Positions 39,127 to 48,230 of a stretch of 64,000 nt of DNA are shown one piece after another (position 1 is the first letter of the stretch; every line of letters starts with the position of its first letter). Below the pieces are notes generated by a model that did no database searches, was not told the origin of the DNA, and saw nothing but the letters and a program-made list of their open reading frames with translations. The position numbers and the translations under genes were made by a program. The DNA is from Streptococcus sanguinis (GTDB lineage: Bacteria; Bacillota; Bacilli; Lactobacillales; Streptococcaceae), in contig NZ_CP054570.1 of the NCBI RefSeq assembly GCF_013343115.1, forward strand, positions 1,488,001 through 1,552,000, written 5' to 3'.

Positions 39127-40044
39127 CTAAAACTTCGGTTCTCCATCGGGAAGTTGATTCAAAATGGCTTCCAGTTCCAGTCGACTAAGTGGCTGAATCC
39201 GAATCTGACTAGAATCCAGATAGGTGCGGTGAGTGTCTGGAATCTTCTCCAAAAAAGCTTTTAAATCCTTTGTTGTCAAGTATTTATAGCCCTGCGGACT
39301 GCTGGCATCCTCTATCAGGATATGAAGATGCCATTTCATGTCTTGACTAGCACCGCTCTCAATCATCTCTTTAACCAAGTAGCCCTTGGGCATGGGCTGA
39401 GTCGGAAGGACTGTCTCCACTCCTTCTGCCAGAACATAAGAACCTAGGTATTTCCCGCCCTGATCCTTATAATACTTAGGAGTAGAAAATTGACTCTGGA
39501 CCTGCTGCATCTCGGCCATCTGTCTGCCGAACTCCTCCACAGGATCTTCAACTTTGAATAGTTCCAGAAGTTTTTCCTGCGACATATACAAATCATGAGC
39601 ATAGCCTTCGAAAACATGCATAGGCGCAGCTGCAACTCTGGCATCATTCAGACCATAGAGAATATCCGCTTCAAAATCAATATTAAAAATCCCGTCAGCA
39701 GTGTAAGTCGTGCCGTATTCATCGACAATATCCTGCTTCATCTTCTGAGCCAAACGACTCATGAAGAGAATAGCCCCTTTCCAGTCGCCTACCGTCGATG
39801 GTGTCAAGACGCGAATCTGGTAGGTTTCCCGGTCTGACAGATAATAAACTTCAAACCCACGGCCTGCTCCTTCCCAATAGACAGCCAGAAAAGTTCCGAC
39901 CTGATCCAAGGATTGATAAGCCTTATCTCCCTCGAGACCTACGACCTCCAGCCCTTCTACTAGGGAAACCAAAGACAAGGGTGTTTCGACCGCCTTATAG
40001 CTAAACAGGCCCTTTCGGTTCTGAATGTAAAAAGAAATACTCAT
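39127..40044 (-). CDS. Conserved streptococcal protein, possibly DUF4299
   Basis: A 305-residue soluble, acidic protein with no signal peptide or membrane segment. The start MSISFYIQNRKGLFSYK and the overall length fit a streptococcal family of unknown function (I think DUF4299, from memory, not checked). I see no catalytic motif. It stands alone: a terminator follows and about 290 bases with the terminator of the next gene precede it. Confidence 0.6.
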   Translation of the reverse strand: MSISFYIQNRKGLFSYKAVETPLSLVSLVEGLEVVGLEGDKAYQSLDQVGTFLAVYWEGAGRGFEVYYLSDRETYQIRVLTPSTVGDWKGAILFMSRLAQKMKQDIVDEYGTTYTADGIFNIDFEADILYGLNDARVAAAPMHVFEGYAHDLYMSQEKLLELFKVEDPVEEFGRQMAEMQQVQSQFSTPKYYKDQGGKYLGSYVLAEGVETVLPTQPMPKGYLVKEMIESGASQDMKWHLHILIEDASSPQGYKYLTTKDLKAFLEKIPDTHRTYLDSSQIRIQPLSRLELEAILNQLPDGEPKF

Positions 40045-40209
40045 ACCATGCTCCTTTCTAACTACAAAAGCCTTTCAAAAAGCGAGAAAATGCAAAATCA
40101 AAACTCAATACTGGTACAAACTAGCTTTTCTCCAAGACTTTTAAAGATAAACTTCATTCGCAAAACGGACTCTGGTATTAGTATAACATTTTTGTAAGAA
40201 AAAGACGAA

Positions 40210-40262
40210 AAAACCTGTATCCATGAAGATACTTTTCGATTGAAAGCTTCATCAATACAGAT
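40210..40262 (-). terminator. Long hairpin terminator after the TfoX-like gene
   Basis: Arms CTGTATTGATGAAG and CTTCATGGATACAG (minus strand, two mismatched pairs in 14) enclose 18 bases and are followed by GGTTTTTTCG. It explains most of the 294-bp gap between 40045 and 40338; nothing else was seen there apart from the upstream region of the 305-residue protein gene. Confidence 0.7.
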
Positions 40263-40338
40263 TCTAAGAATATATTTGAATTTTATAAAAAGGTAATGAA
40301 TAAACTTCTAAGAAAGCAAAACTCATTCTGAGTACTTC

Positions 40339-40698
40339 TTACTTTTTATCCTGCTGCGTCAGCTCCTGATTATAGGACAAGGCTAGCTCGATCCAGTAAG
40401 ACAGTTCCTTTTGTCCCTCGACATCTAAATCAATATAACCATGATAAAGCCTGCCTTTCATCACTGTGACACTGGCACCATTTTTAGGCAGAACCTGCTT
40501 TTCCAGTTCCTTACCGATGCGTACCATGACGAGCTCTTGACTTCTCGAACTAACAGTAACGGTCATCTTACCACGGACCATAAAAGCCAAACCACCAAAC
40601 ATCTTCTTCTCTTCCACCTCTTCTTCAAAAACATGAGGAGGAAGTTCAGTAGCTAAAATGGCACGGACTTGCTGGGCTAGGGATTCACTATAAGCCAT
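40339..40698 (-). CDS. TfoX N-terminal domain protein
   Basis: A 119-residue protein matching the TfoX/Sxy N-terminal domain: EEKKMFGGLAFMVRGKM near residue 30 is the family hallmark, followed by the YHGYIDLD region. In gamma-proteobacteria Sxy promotes competence, but single-domain Firmicutes members have no shown role and streptococcal competence uses ComX instead. It lies nine bases downstream of the PhnB-like gene and is probably co-transcribed. Confidence 0.85.
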   Translation of the reverse strand: MAYSESLAQQVRAILATELPPHVFEEEVEEKKMFGGLAFMVRGKMTVTVSSRSQELVMVRIGKELEKQVLPKNGASVTVMKGRLYHGYIDLDVEGQKELSYWIELALSYNQELTQQDKK

Positions 40699-40707
40699 CC
40701 TTCTACC

Positions 40708-41121
40708 TCATTTCATCACATCCCAGCCGATACCAAAACGGTCAATCAAGCGGCCATAAAACTCTGCGAAAGCTTGTTCCTCTAAAGGATAGAGAATTTG
40801 CCCACCTTCAGCAAGCTTGGCAAAGATCTCATCGGCTTCTTCTCTACTGTCTGGGTTCAGAACCAACCATTGATTGGGCTGGTGATTGCTAGGAATAGAT
40901 AGGTCGTTAAAAATGCCTACATCCTCACCATTCAGGGTTAAGTTTTCCGTATCTAAGGCAATCCAGGCAACCTTATCCCGTTTTTCTGCAAGAAGATCTG
41001 CTGGATCCATCATCTCACTGGCTCGGACAAGTCCCTTTATCTCTGTCTGAAAAAGATCTGCATAGAAACGAAAAGCTTCTTCGGCCTGACCATTAAAACT
41101 TAAAAACACGTCTAATTTCAT
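40708..41121 (-). CDS. PhnB-like VOC-family protein
   Basis: A 137-residue member of the vicinal-oxygen-chelate (glyoxalase/bleomycin resistance) superfamily, PhnB-like subgroup. The start LDVFLSFNGQAEEAFRFYAD and the end DRFGIGWDV are diagnostic. The metal site residues are not obvious, and the substrate is unknown. It forms a pair with the TfoX-like gene; an AraC regulator gene ends upstream on the same strand. Confidence 0.85.
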   Translation of the reverse strand: MKLDVFLSFNGQAEEAFRFYADLFQTEIKGLVRASEMMDPADLLAEKRDKVAWIALDTENLTLNGEDVGIFNDLSIPSNHQPNQWLVLNPDSREEADEIFAKLAEGGQILYPLEEQAFAEFYGRLIDRFGIGWDVMK

Positions 41122-41177
41122 TATTGTTCCTCCAATTTTTTATATCTGAGAATAAATCTCTAGTATCAGTTTATCAA

Positions 41178-41981
41178 TTAGGATAAAAATTTTCTTATTC
41201 TCAATTGCGCTTGTTTGGCTAGGGAACGCATGATTAAAACTGGAAGATTAACTGTAATAGGTGGATCGCTGGGCAAGGGCCTGCGCATACTGATTTCCTC
41301 CTGATAGATGCTATCGCCTGAAAAAGTGAGAGGCTCATCGCTCCCCCAGCGAAAGTTATGCTTCAAGACATAGTTTTTAGTTAGGCGTAAATCCTCCAGC
41401 AATTCACAGGCCAAAAGATAGTAGTGGCCATCGGGTACATTTTCAAAAGTAAACTGTCTCTCCTGACTCAGTGCTACTCCGATAATCGGCTCTTCTTTGG
41501 GAATGCGGGTTTTAAAAAGCCCGACACAGCTAATGCGTGGTTCATAGCCCTCAGGATAAGATAACGCCACAGTCAAGCGATTGCCACTTTTGTGGTCAGG
41601 ATCCTGATGCAATAAAGCTCCCTTCTCATCCAGCTGTTTGACCATAAAATCATAAGCCTTGGTTGATTCCTGATAATATTTTTTAGGCGAAAGTCCAGTA
41701 TGCCGCTTAAAAGTATTAGAAAAACTGCCTAGACTATCATAACCAGCTTCCATAGAGGTCTCAGTCACATTTTGCCGACCTTCCACAATTTCCTGAATCC
41801 CTTTTTCCATCTTAAGAGCTTCCACATATTGCTTGATAGAAAAGCCCATCTTTTTCTTGAAAGTTCTGGATAGATGGGAAGGACTATAATGGAAATACTG
41901 AGCCAAATCGGTCAGACTCAGCTCTTGATCTGTATGCTGACGTAGATAGGCCGCCACTTCTTCCATGATAGCTTTAGACAT
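41178..41981 (-). CDS. AraC-family transcriptional regulator
   Basis: A 267-residue regulator with the DNA-binding domain at the N-terminus: two helix-turn-helix units, LSLTDLAQYFHYSPSHLSRT and TSMEAGYDSLGSFSNTF, then KRHTGLSPKKYY. The C-terminal part (about 115-267) is a possible ligand domain of unassigned type. The start at 41981 follows AAAGGAG; a longer frame to 42014 has no ribosome site. It may control the adjacent PhnB-like/TfoX-like pair, but no operator was found. Confidence 0.88.
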   Translation of the reverse strand: MSKAIMEEVAAYLRQHTDQELSLTDLAQYFHYSPSHLSRTFKKKMGFSIKQYVEALKMEKGIQEIVEGRQNVTETSMEAGYDSLGSFSNTFKRHTGLSPKKYYQESTKAYDFMVKQLDEKGALLHQDPDHKSGNRLTVALSYPEGYEPRISCVGLFKTRIPKEEPIIGVALSQERQFTFENVPDGHYYLLACELLEDLRLTKNYVLKHNFRWGSDEPLTFSGDSIYQEEISMRRPLPSDPPITVNLPVLIMRSLAKQAQLRIRKFLS

Positions 41982-42170
41982 AGACTTGCTCCTTTCCCAT
42001 TTATTTAAGCCCATTATATCACATCAAAAAGAAAGGACAAAAAATCAGAACTGTGGAAAGAAAACCAGAAATCAAGTGATAATCCGCGAGATGTCCCAAG
42101 AATCGGCGGAAATAGTCTGCTTTCCCAAATCCCTATCCAACAGTCCTTTTATCTGTAGGTAAATGATGAA

Positions 42171-42205
42171 AAAAACTTTAGACGCTTGAATCGTCTAAAG
42201 TTTTT
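42171..42205. terminator. Bidirectional-looking terminator after the monooxygenase-like gene
   Basis: AAAAACTTTAGACG and its complement CGTCTAAAGTTTTT form 14-base arms around a seven-base loop. Confidence 0.85.
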
Positions 42206-42221
42206 AGTCCTTCTTAGGAAT

Positions 42222-42530
42222 TTACAAACTTGCCTTACCATCAAAAATAGTCAGCTTATGCAAATTTTCCATGCCTGCAATAATGGGTCTAGCTTTTACA
42301 ATGAGATTTTGAAAAACTGCCAAAGTCAGACTATCATTGTGAGCCTGCTCGCTCTCCCAAACTTCATAAATATAGATGCTGTTGGGTTCGTCTGCTTTCT
42401 CTCCTAAGATATAGCAGAAACAAGTATCAAGATTTTGCATTTCTTTGACAACTTCTTGCATATAAGCAGCAAGTTCCTGCGCCTTTCCTTCTTTGGCAAT
42501 TAATTTACCATAAACGCAAAATTTTTCCAT
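42222..42530 (-). CDS. Antibiotic biosynthesis monooxygenase (ABM) domain protein
   Basis: A 102-residue single-domain protein of the dimeric alpha/beta-barrel, YgiN-like type: VYGKLIAKEGKAQELAAYMQ at the start, then YILGEKADEPNSIYIYEVWES. Such proteins include quinol monooxygenases and haem-binding relatives, but substrate cannot be told. It lies 15 bases after trhO on the same strand and is likely co-transcribed. Confidence 0.85.
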   Translation of the reverse strand: MEKFCVYGKLIAKEGKAQELAAYMQEVVKEMQNLDTCFCYILGEKADEPNSIYIYEVWESEQAHNDSLTLAVFQNLIVKARPIIAGMENLHKLTIFDGKASL

Positions 42531-42545
42531 TAAGATTTCTCATTA

Positions 42546-43532
42546 TTACTGAGCCACCAGTGTTTCCAAGTTTTCTCCAATCGCAGCCAAACGTTCCATC
42601 ACTTCTGCCTGGCTCAAGCCGTTTTCAGCCACATAGCGGTTGCGAGGGTGAACACGGCATTCATGAGAACAGCCACGGAGGTACTTGTCTTCATTTTCTT
42701 CTGAAGTCAGGATGCGGCGGTTACACTCTGGATTGCCACAGTTGACATAGCGCTCGCAAGGAGTACCGTCAAACCAGTCTTTCCCAATCACAACTGGATT
42801 GACATGGTTGATATCAACAGAGATACGCTCATCAAAGACATACATCTTACCATCCCAAAGCTCACCTTGAACTTCTGGATCCTTGCCGTAAGTCGCAATA
42901 CCGCCATGAAGCTGACCGACATCCTTATATCCTTCACGGACCATCCAGCCTGAGAATTTCTCGCAGCGAACACCACCGGTACAGTAAACAACCACGCGCT
43001 TGTCCATGAATTTATCTTTGTTATCACGAACCCATTGTGGCAACTCACGGAAGTTGCGAATGTCTGGACGAATGGCTCCGCGGAAGTGACCCAGATCGTA
43101 CTCATAGTCGTTACGAGTGTCTAAGACAACAGTGTCTTCGTCCAAAAGGGCTTCCTTAAATTCCTTAGGTGATAGGTAAGCTCCTGTCGTTTCCAGCGGG
43201 TTGATGTCATTATCAAAATCATTGTCTTCCAAGCCCAAGTGCACAATTTCTTTCTTGTAGCGAACAAACATTTTCTTGAAAGCTTGCTCATTTTCTTCGT
43301 CAATCTTGAACCAAAGGTCCTCCATACCCGGAAGGCTGTGCACATAATCCATGTATTTTTGAGTGGTTTCATAGTCACCAGAAACCGTTCCATTGATTCC
43401 CTCATCTGCTACCAAGATACGGCCTTTCAGACCGATAGATTTACAGAAGGCCAGATGATCAGCTGCAAATTTCTCAGCATTCTCAATCGGAACATATTTG
43501 TAGTAAAGTAGGACGCGAATATCTTTTGCCAT
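42546..43532 (-). CDS. trhO: tRNA uridine-34 hydroxylase TrhO (rhodanese-like)
   Basis: A 328-residue protein (YceA/YbfQ) that makes 5-hydroxyuridine at tRNA position 34. The N-terminal ferredoxin-like part is followed by a rhodanese domain with the Cys loop [16 protein letters not shown] (about residues 177-192) and [16 protein letters not shown]. The Cys-rich C-terminus (CNRRI, CSHECR) is also typical. It is probably transcribed with the ABM-domain gene. Confidence 0.95.
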   Translation of the reverse strand: MAKDIRVLLYYKYVPIENAEKFAADHLAFCKSIGLKGRILVADEGINGTVSGDYETTQKYMDYVHSLPGMEDLWFKIDEENEQAFKKMFVRYKKEIVHLGLEDNDFDNDINPLETTGAYLSPKEFKEALLDEDTVVLDTRNDYEYDLGHFRGAIRPDIRNFRELPQWVRDNKDKFMDKRVVVYCTGGVRCEKFSGWMVREGYKDVGQLHGGIATYGKDPEVQGELWDGKMYVFDERISVDINHVNPVVIGKDWFDGTPCERYVNCGNPECNRRILTSEENEDKYLRGCSHECRVHPRNRYVAENGLSQAEVMERLAAIGENLETLVAQ

Positions 43533-43673
43533 AAGATTTCAACTCTCTTTTCTCTATAAAATTTTCTGAATTTTTTAATTCATCTATTTATTATAACGCG
43601 AGAAGAAAAGCTGGGCAAAATATTTGTTTGAAAAATAGCAGAGCTGGAAAGTTTAAGCGAGAAGGACAAGTTA

Positions 43674-44162
43674 TCACTCTTCTTCCAATTGATCCAAATA
43701 CTTCTCAAAGCGCTTTTTCTGCCATTTATTTATATACTCCAAGAAAATATTGACCAGCAGCATAAAGGGAAAGTGAATGACAAACGTAATAAAAATAACA
43801 AATAGAAACATGGGGTGAAAAACACTGTTATGATAAATAACATGATTCAGTTGGAAATTCTGGCAGGCAATCAAAAGAGTTAGAGACCCCGTCCAAGCTG
43901 CTATACCCCAAATAGTCAGACTGAAACTATTGTAATAATTGGCTCCCAGATACTGAGCCCGAAAGAAGAAATATAAGCAGGCGATAATGATCAAAACCAA
44001 GAAGGGCTGATAGTTAATGGCTCTAGCATTCATAGCTACAGAACCAGCATATAAGGCTAAACCACCATACAAGAAGAGACTAAAAGCCTCCATACCAGCC
44101 TTATTAACCAGCTGCTCTTCCCGCTCGTCCAAGATCTGTCGTTTAATAAGTTTAATTTTCAT
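43674..44162 (-). CDS. Small membrane protein next to an XRE regulator
   Basis: A 162-residue protein with four hydrophobic segments (around 30-48, 52-70, 82-102, 112-140) and charged ends. DEREEQLVNKAGMEAFSLFL near residue 12 is seen in small membrane proteins (DUF-type) encoded with YozG-like XRE regulators. I give no function. It lies 14 bases after the regulator gene in a three-gene cassette. Confidence 0.7.
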   Translation of the reverse strand: MKIKLIKRQILDEREEQLVNKAGMEAFSLFLYGGLALYAGSVAMNARAINYQPFLVLIIIACLYFFFRAQYLGANYYNSFSLTIWGIAAWTGSLTLLIACQNFQLNHVIYHNSVFHPMFLFVIFITFVIHFPFMLLVNIFLEYINKWQKKRFEKYLDQLEEE

Positions 44163-44176
44163 GACTAGTCCTTTCT

Positions 44177-44374
44177 CTATTCAATCCAAAACAATTGATC
44201 CAGCGTCTTATTGAGACATTTGCAAATCGCTAAGCATAAACTGAGACTGGGATTGTACTTACCTGCCTCAATCAGGCCAATGGTCTGGCGGGTCACTCCG
44301 ATAGCATCTGCCAAGTCCCCCTGGGTCATATCATGCTCAGCTCGTGCCATTTTTAGTCTAAGATTTTTTGCCAT
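44177..44374 (-). CDS. Small XRE-family regulator (YozG-like)
   Basis: A 65-residue single-domain helix-turn-helix protein: MTQGDLADAIGVTRQTIGLIE is the XRE core, then the KYNPSLSLCLAICKCLN ending typical of YozG-like regulators. Such proteins usually repress their own cassette with small membrane proteins. The ATG at 44374 follows AAGGATG; the start lies inside the upstream small membrane protein gene. Confidence 0.88.
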   Translation of the reverse strand: MAKNLRLKMARAEHDMTQGDLADAIGVTRQTIGLIEAGKYNPSLSLCLAICKCLNKTLDQLFWIE

Positions 44375-44555
44375 GGTCATCATCCTTATCATTTTTCTTC
44401 TTTGTTGCTATGCCTAAAAGTGCACAACCAATTGTAATATCACTGCCAGCAAAAATAAGAAAAGTCTGATTTTGATTGTTCAGTCCTATAACCAAAAAAA
44501 TGATACCCAAAACAAGCCAAATAAGTGGTGAATATATATTTTTGATGTTTTTCAT
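44358..44555 (-). CDS. Small two-helix membrane protein
   Basis: A 65-residue protein with two hydrophobic segments (residues 9-26 and 30-50) and a Lys/Asp-rich tail. It overlaps the XRE gene by 17 bases and is the first gene of the cassette. Its promoter carries direct repeats. Function unknown. Confidence 0.7.
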   Translation of the reverse strand: MKNIKNIYSPLIWLVLGIIFLVIGLNNQNQTFLIFAGSDITIGCALLGIATKKKNDKDDDHGKKS

Positions 44556-44584
44556 ATCGCTTCTCCCTTCATTTTTATAAGTCT

Positions 44585-44616
44585 ATTATACAATATATTT
44601 TAAATAATGCAATATA
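44585..44616 (-). promoter_or_regulatory. Promoter with direct repeats for the XRE cassette
   Basis: On the minus strand TTGCAT (44607-44612) and TATAAT (44585-44590) are 16 bases apart. Each box lies inside a 13-bp copy of TATATTG(C/T)AT(T/A)AT (44604-44616 and 44585-44597; 11 of 13 identical). Repeats over both promoter boxes suit repression by the XRE protein. Confidence 0.6.
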
Positions 44617-44644
44617 TAAATTACATTTTGTTTTTTATTTTGTA

Positions 44645-44676
44645 CAAAAAAAGACTGGGAATTCTCCCAATCTTTC
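44645..44676 (-). terminator. Terminator after the UPF0397 S component
   Basis: Minus-strand AGATTGGGAGAATTCCCAGTC hairpin followed by seven T. Confidence 0.85.
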
Positions 44677-44690
44677 AATTTTTGATGTAA

Positions 44691-45233
44691 TCAATCCTTT
44701 TTCAGACTTCCTGCGCGGGTGCGGGTGCGAGCGTAAGCAGTCAGCAAGACCGTACCGATGACTGCTACTGTCGCAGAATTCACCAGAATCGCTACAATAC
44801 TTTGAGCAATAACCTTATTGACCGGCTCGCCAGACACAATCACGTCACCAATCGGGCCGATTAGCCAAGCGATTGCATTGGCTCCAAACTGAATCAAGTT
44901 AAAGCGGATAATATCCTTGACTTCAAATTTGCCATCTTCTACTTGGAAGAATTTTCTAAAGAAACCAACCAATAGACCAAAGACTCCGCTGCCAGCAATC
45001 CAGAACCACCAAAGTCCGCCACCACTCATAGCGTCTTTAATGGCATGGCCAATGAAGCCCATCAGGAAACCGACAATTGGTCCAAAGATGACGCTAAAAA
45101 GAGCTTGCAGAGGGTATTGGAGCTGGATACTGGTATTGGGTACAGGCGTTGGAATATTGATCATTCCGATGACCACGAATAGGGCAGCTCCAATTCCTGT
45201 TGCGACTACGTTTCTGATTGTATTATTTCTCAT
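44691..45233 (-). CDS. ECF transporter substrate-binding (S) component, UPF0397 family
   Basis: A 180-residue membrane protein with five to six helices. [15 protein letters not shown] is the N-terminal S-component signature, then [29 protein letters not shown] and GGGLWWFWI of the UPF0397 family. In other streptococci UPF0397 genes lie next to a fused ATPase and a T component; here those genes are at 35575-38089, about 6.6 kb away. It follows the SAM hydrolase-like gene by 11 bases, so the substrate may be a SAM-derived nucleoside or methionine compound. Confidence 0.9.
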   Translation of the reverse strand: MRNNTIRNVVATGIGAALFVVIGMINIPTPVPNTSIQLQYPLQALFSVIFGPIVGFLMGFIGHAIKDAMSGGGLWWFWIAGSGVFGLLVGFFRKFFQVEDGKFEVKDIIRFNLIQFGANAIAWLIGPIGDVIVSGEPVNKVIAQSIVAILVNSATVAVIGTVLLTAYARTRTRAGSLKKD

Positions 45234-45244
45234 GTCCTTCTTCC

Positions 45245-46090
45245 TTAATTTTCAATTCTCTTGATTTCAATATGCCATTGGGCACCGACGCCAACATTGT
45301 AAGCCTTAGCAAAGGAACCTTGGTTAATCGCTAAGCCAACCCGATAGAGGGAGTTGATATAGAGGATAGGCTGGCCGATGCGGACATCCGCAAAGGACTT
45401 GCCATAGGTTACTTGGTTTTGATAAACCAGCATGTCATTGTTATAGATGGTAACCTCGAATCGGTCGCCAAACTCCGGTTTTAAGGTGCAGAATTCTTCG
45501 CGGGTAATAGAGGTCCAGAGAGAGCCGAAACGAACATCCAGGATATCAATAGCTCCGCTGACATAATTCTCCGCAAGCGTGGTCTCAACTACCTGAATTT
45601 CGACGATGTCTTCGACCTTGAGTTCTGGTCCGACTTCTTCAAAGCTGATATGGCCGCTGGCTAGCTTGGCACCTGTATAGGCATAGACATCACGGCCATG
45701 GAAAGTGTAGGAATGCTCCGTATCCTTGCGGCGATTTTCCACTTCAGAAATTTCCCGAATGGCCTCAATGCCGACATGCTTCTTGATGAAAGACAGGGTA
45801 CCATTGTCAGGCGTGACGATGTACTGTCCTTTTTTAGTCTTGGCTACCACACTCTTACGCTTAGAGCCAACGCCCGGATCCACTACCGACACAAAGGTCG
45901 TTCCTGCCGGCCAGTAATTAACCGTCTGAAAGAGACGATAGCTCCCTTCAAAGATATTGTAAGGGGTGATATCGTGAGTCAGATGATGAATTTTCAGAGT
46001 GGGCGATTCTTCTAAGGCCACTCCGATCATGGCTGACACGGCTCCATCTACCAGACCAAAGTCCGACTGGAGTACGAGTAAATTGTTCAT
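45245..46090 (-). CDS. SAM hydrolase/SAM hydroxide adenosyltransferase (DUF62)
   Basis: A 281-residue protein of the fluorinase-like DUF62 family. Members that have been studied split S-adenosylmethionine with water to adenosine and methionine. [17 protein letters not shown] (residues 8-24) holds the SAM-binding Asp, [12 protein letters not shown] and [10 protein letters not shown] are conserved, and the C-terminal beta domain ends [11 protein letters not shown]. It lies between two ECF S-component genes, which points to salvage of an imported or exported SAM product. Confidence 0.9.
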   Translation of the reverse strand: MNNLLVLQSDFGLVDGAVSAMIGVALEESPTLKIHHLTHDITPYNIFEGSYRLFQTVNYWPAGTTFVSVVDPGVGSKRKSVVAKTKKGQYIVTPDNGTLSFIKKHVGIEAIREISEVENRRKDTEHSYTFHGRDVYAYTGAKLASGHISFEEVGPELKVEDIVEIQVVETTLAENYVSGAIDILDVRFGSLWTSITREEFCTLKPEFGDRFEVTIYNNDMLVYQNQVTYGKSFADVRIGQPILYINSLYRVGLAINQGSFAKAYNVGVGAQWHIEIKRIEN

Positions 46091-46121
46091 GTTTTCTCCT
46101 TAGTTATATTTTCAATGATAT

Positions 46122-46715
46122 TTAGACCGAAGCTGACTTGGAATGTCTAGCTTTAAGGATCTTCCTTCCTAACAGGGCTCCAAGTAAAGCGCCCAGTAAA
46201 ATGCTAGCTACAAACCAGAGGACTAAGCTGGGTTCCGGCTTAAGCATGACTTGCCCGATATAAGCCTGAGTCTTTCCTCTGGCAAGAAGACTAGCTTCAT
46301 ACTGCTTGGGCGCCAGCCACATTAGGAAAATAGGACCCGCTGTGCTAAAGCTGAAAACCATAAAAGCTAGCAAGCTTCTAACAGTCTTTTGATAGCCGCC
46401 TGACCGAGCTATAAGATCCGCTAAAATACCACAAATCAAACCAGGTAGAAATGCCCCAAAGCCATGTCGACTAAGCAGAAAGAAGAGACCTAGCAGACAA
46501 CCTAGGCCGCTGATTAGTCCGAAGGTCTTTATTTTCCCAGTATAGAAGATGAACAGAACTCCGCCAAAGAAAGCTGTAAAAGCTGGAGCGTAAAACATAT
46601 TGCCTGAGTGGTCAAATAAAAGTCCAACCAAGACGCCTAAGATCATGGCTAGGAAATAAAAGAGGTAAAAGAAACCAGCCTGCTTCAGTTTGTCTTTTCT
46701 TATAGAGTATAGCAT
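46122..46715 (-). CDS. ECF transporter S component, MptD/Trep_Strep-like
   Basis: A 197-residue membrane protein with about six helices. LSRHGFGAFLPGLICGILAD followed by LIARSGGYQKT resembles the MptD-family (Trep_Strep) ECF S components. The ATG at 46715 follows AAAGGAAGG; a longer frame to 46757 would run into the upstream peptidase gene. It lies 16 bases after that gene and 31 before the SAM hydrolase-like gene. Confidence 0.8.
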   Translation of the reverse strand: MLYSIRKDKLKQAGFFYLFYFLAMILGVLVGLLFDHSGNMFYAPAFTAFFGGVLFIFYTGKIKTFGLISGLGCLLGLFFLLSRHGFGAFLPGLICGILADLIARSGGYQKTVRSLLAFMVFSFSTAGPIFLMWLAPKQYEASLLARGKTQAYIGQVMLKPEPSLVLWFVASILLGALLGALLGRKILKARHSKSASV

Positions 46716-46731
46716 AAGCCTTCCTTTCCCG

Positions 46732-48114
46732 CTAGTCAGCTTGACGGTAACTGCCAATCAAGTCTTGAATGAGCTCTATATGTGTATAGTAATCAGCAAT
46801 TTTCACATTCTCATCTCCTCCATGGTCTCGGCTGTTGGCATTTCCAAGTCCGAAAGCTGCCATAGGAACCTCCAAGGCTTCATAGACCGTGTGCATCGGA
46901 CCAGTTCCAGCTGAAGTCGGCAGTACAGAGACGCCTTCTTGATAATAATCTTTAGCCAGCTCGATAAGATTGAGAATGGAAGGTGCACTCATGTCGCTGC
47001 GATAGCTCATTTCTCCCAAGGTATAAGTCAGCTCAACTGCCGGATAGCCATTCTTGTCCAGCTGCTGACGAATCTTGTCTAACACATCCTCTGGCTCCAG
47101 ACCTGGCACCAGACGAACCTCCATCTTGGCCTGGGCGTCTGAAGGTAAAATGGTTTTAACCCCTTGGCCTTGATAGCCTGATCCGAAGCCTTCAATATTA
47201 AGCGAAGGTTCAAAGTAAAAGCGACGGAGAAATTCCTTCCGCTCGTCCAGCAAAACCGGCAATTTCAAGCCATAGACCTGACTCAGTTCTTCAGGAGTCC
47301 GTAGGGCATATTCCTCAATCAGAGCCAGCTCCCGTTCATTTGGCTCTTGAACCTGCTCATGAATACCCTCAACCAGGATTCGGCCGTCTGGACTGCGCAA
47401 GCTGGATAGAGCATTGAGCAAATACCAAGAAGCTGAATTGATAACACCGCCGAAGCTAGAATGAATGTCTACATCTGCACTTTTGACCGTCATATCAAAG
47501 GTAACAATTCCCTTATTACCGCCTGAGATTTCCAGCTGACCTAGATTGTTGCGGCTGCCTTGCTCCCAAACCAGTAAATCTGCTCCTTGCAGGCGTTTGC
47601 GATGCTTGGCCAAATATTTATCCAAGTCTGTCGAAGCAGACTCTTCTGCCCCTTCCATCATAAAGATGATATTGACTGGTAAATCACCGTGCTCTCGAAC
47701 ATACTTGCGAACAGCCGTCAAACGAGCAGTAATGTGCCCCTTGTCATCATCCACTCCTCGCCCATACATAACCCCATAATGAACTGACAGCGTAAAGGGA
47801 TCATTGGTCCAAGGCTGGTCATCATCTGCCGGCACTGTATCGTAGTGGTTGTAGAAAATAACGGTCTTAGCAGCAGGATTTGAAGAAAGAAACTCCGCCA
47901 AAACAAATGGAGCAGTATAGCTATCGTCAATCATGACCTTGGCACCTGCAGCTGTAAAAATCTCTCCCAAATAGTTGGCTACTTCCTGCAGGCCAATCTG
48001 CTGGGCAAAGATTGATTTTTTAGAAATCAAGGTTCGCAGCACTTCAAAATAGTGCTGGGCCACCTCGTCGTTTTCAAATTTCTTGATTTGTTCAGTCTCA
48101 GTTGAGAAAGGCAT
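46732..48114 (-). CDS. M20-family dipeptidase/metallopeptidase
   Basis: A 460-residue zinc-dependent peptidase. Metal ligands are in FYNHYDTVPADD, GRGVDDDKGH and MEGAEESAS; a lid domain lies in the middle (residues about 200-320). It acts in the cytoplasm on short peptides or N-blocked amino acids. It is the first gene of the unit with the two S components and the SAM hydrolase-like gene, which it precedes by 16 bases, so an amino-acid-containing substrate may be imported by that set. Confidence 0.9.
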   Translation of the reverse strand: MPFSTETEQIKKFENDEVAQHYFEVLRTLISKKSIFAQQIGLQEVANYLGEIFTAAGAKVMIDDSYTAPFVLAEFLSSNPAAKTVIFYNHYDTVPADDDQPWTNDPFTLSVHYGVMYGRGVDDDKGHITARLTAVRKYVREHGDLPVNIIFMMEGAEESASTDLDKYLAKHRKRLQGADLLVWEQGSRNNLGQLEISGGNKGIVTFDMTVKSADVDIHSSFGGVINSASWYLLNALSSLRSPDGRILVEGIHEQVQEPNERELALIEEYALRTPEELSQVYGLKLPVLLDERKEFLRRFYFEPSLNIEGFGSGYQGQGVKTILPSDAQAKMEVRLVPGLEPEDVLDKIRQQLDKNGYPAVELTYTLGEMSYRSDMSAPSILNLIELAKDYYQEGVSVLPTSAGTGPMHTVYEALEVPMAAFGLGNANSRDHGGDENVKIADYYTHIELIQDLIGSYRQAD

Positions 48115-48136
48115 GCGTTACTCCTATTAACAGCAG

Positions 48137-48171
48137 ATAAAGGGCTGGGGAAATAAGCTTCCCCGCCCTTA
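48137..48171 (-). terminator. Hairpin between the binding protein and the M20 peptidase gene
   Basis: Minus-strand AAGGGCGGGGAA and TTCCCCAGCCCTT arms around a six-base loop; a weak T tract follows. It probably ends the binding-protein transcript. Confidence 0.7.
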
Positions 48172-48230
48172 TCGTATTTCTTGTATCAAAGTCTAGTCAG
48201 CCAAATGCAGACCGAACTTGATGGGATTTC

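Noticed and set aside
40339..40698. TfoX-like gene as a competence activator
   Set aside because: Streptococcal competence is driven by ComX; single TfoX N-terminal domains have no shown role here and no ComX box was found nearby.
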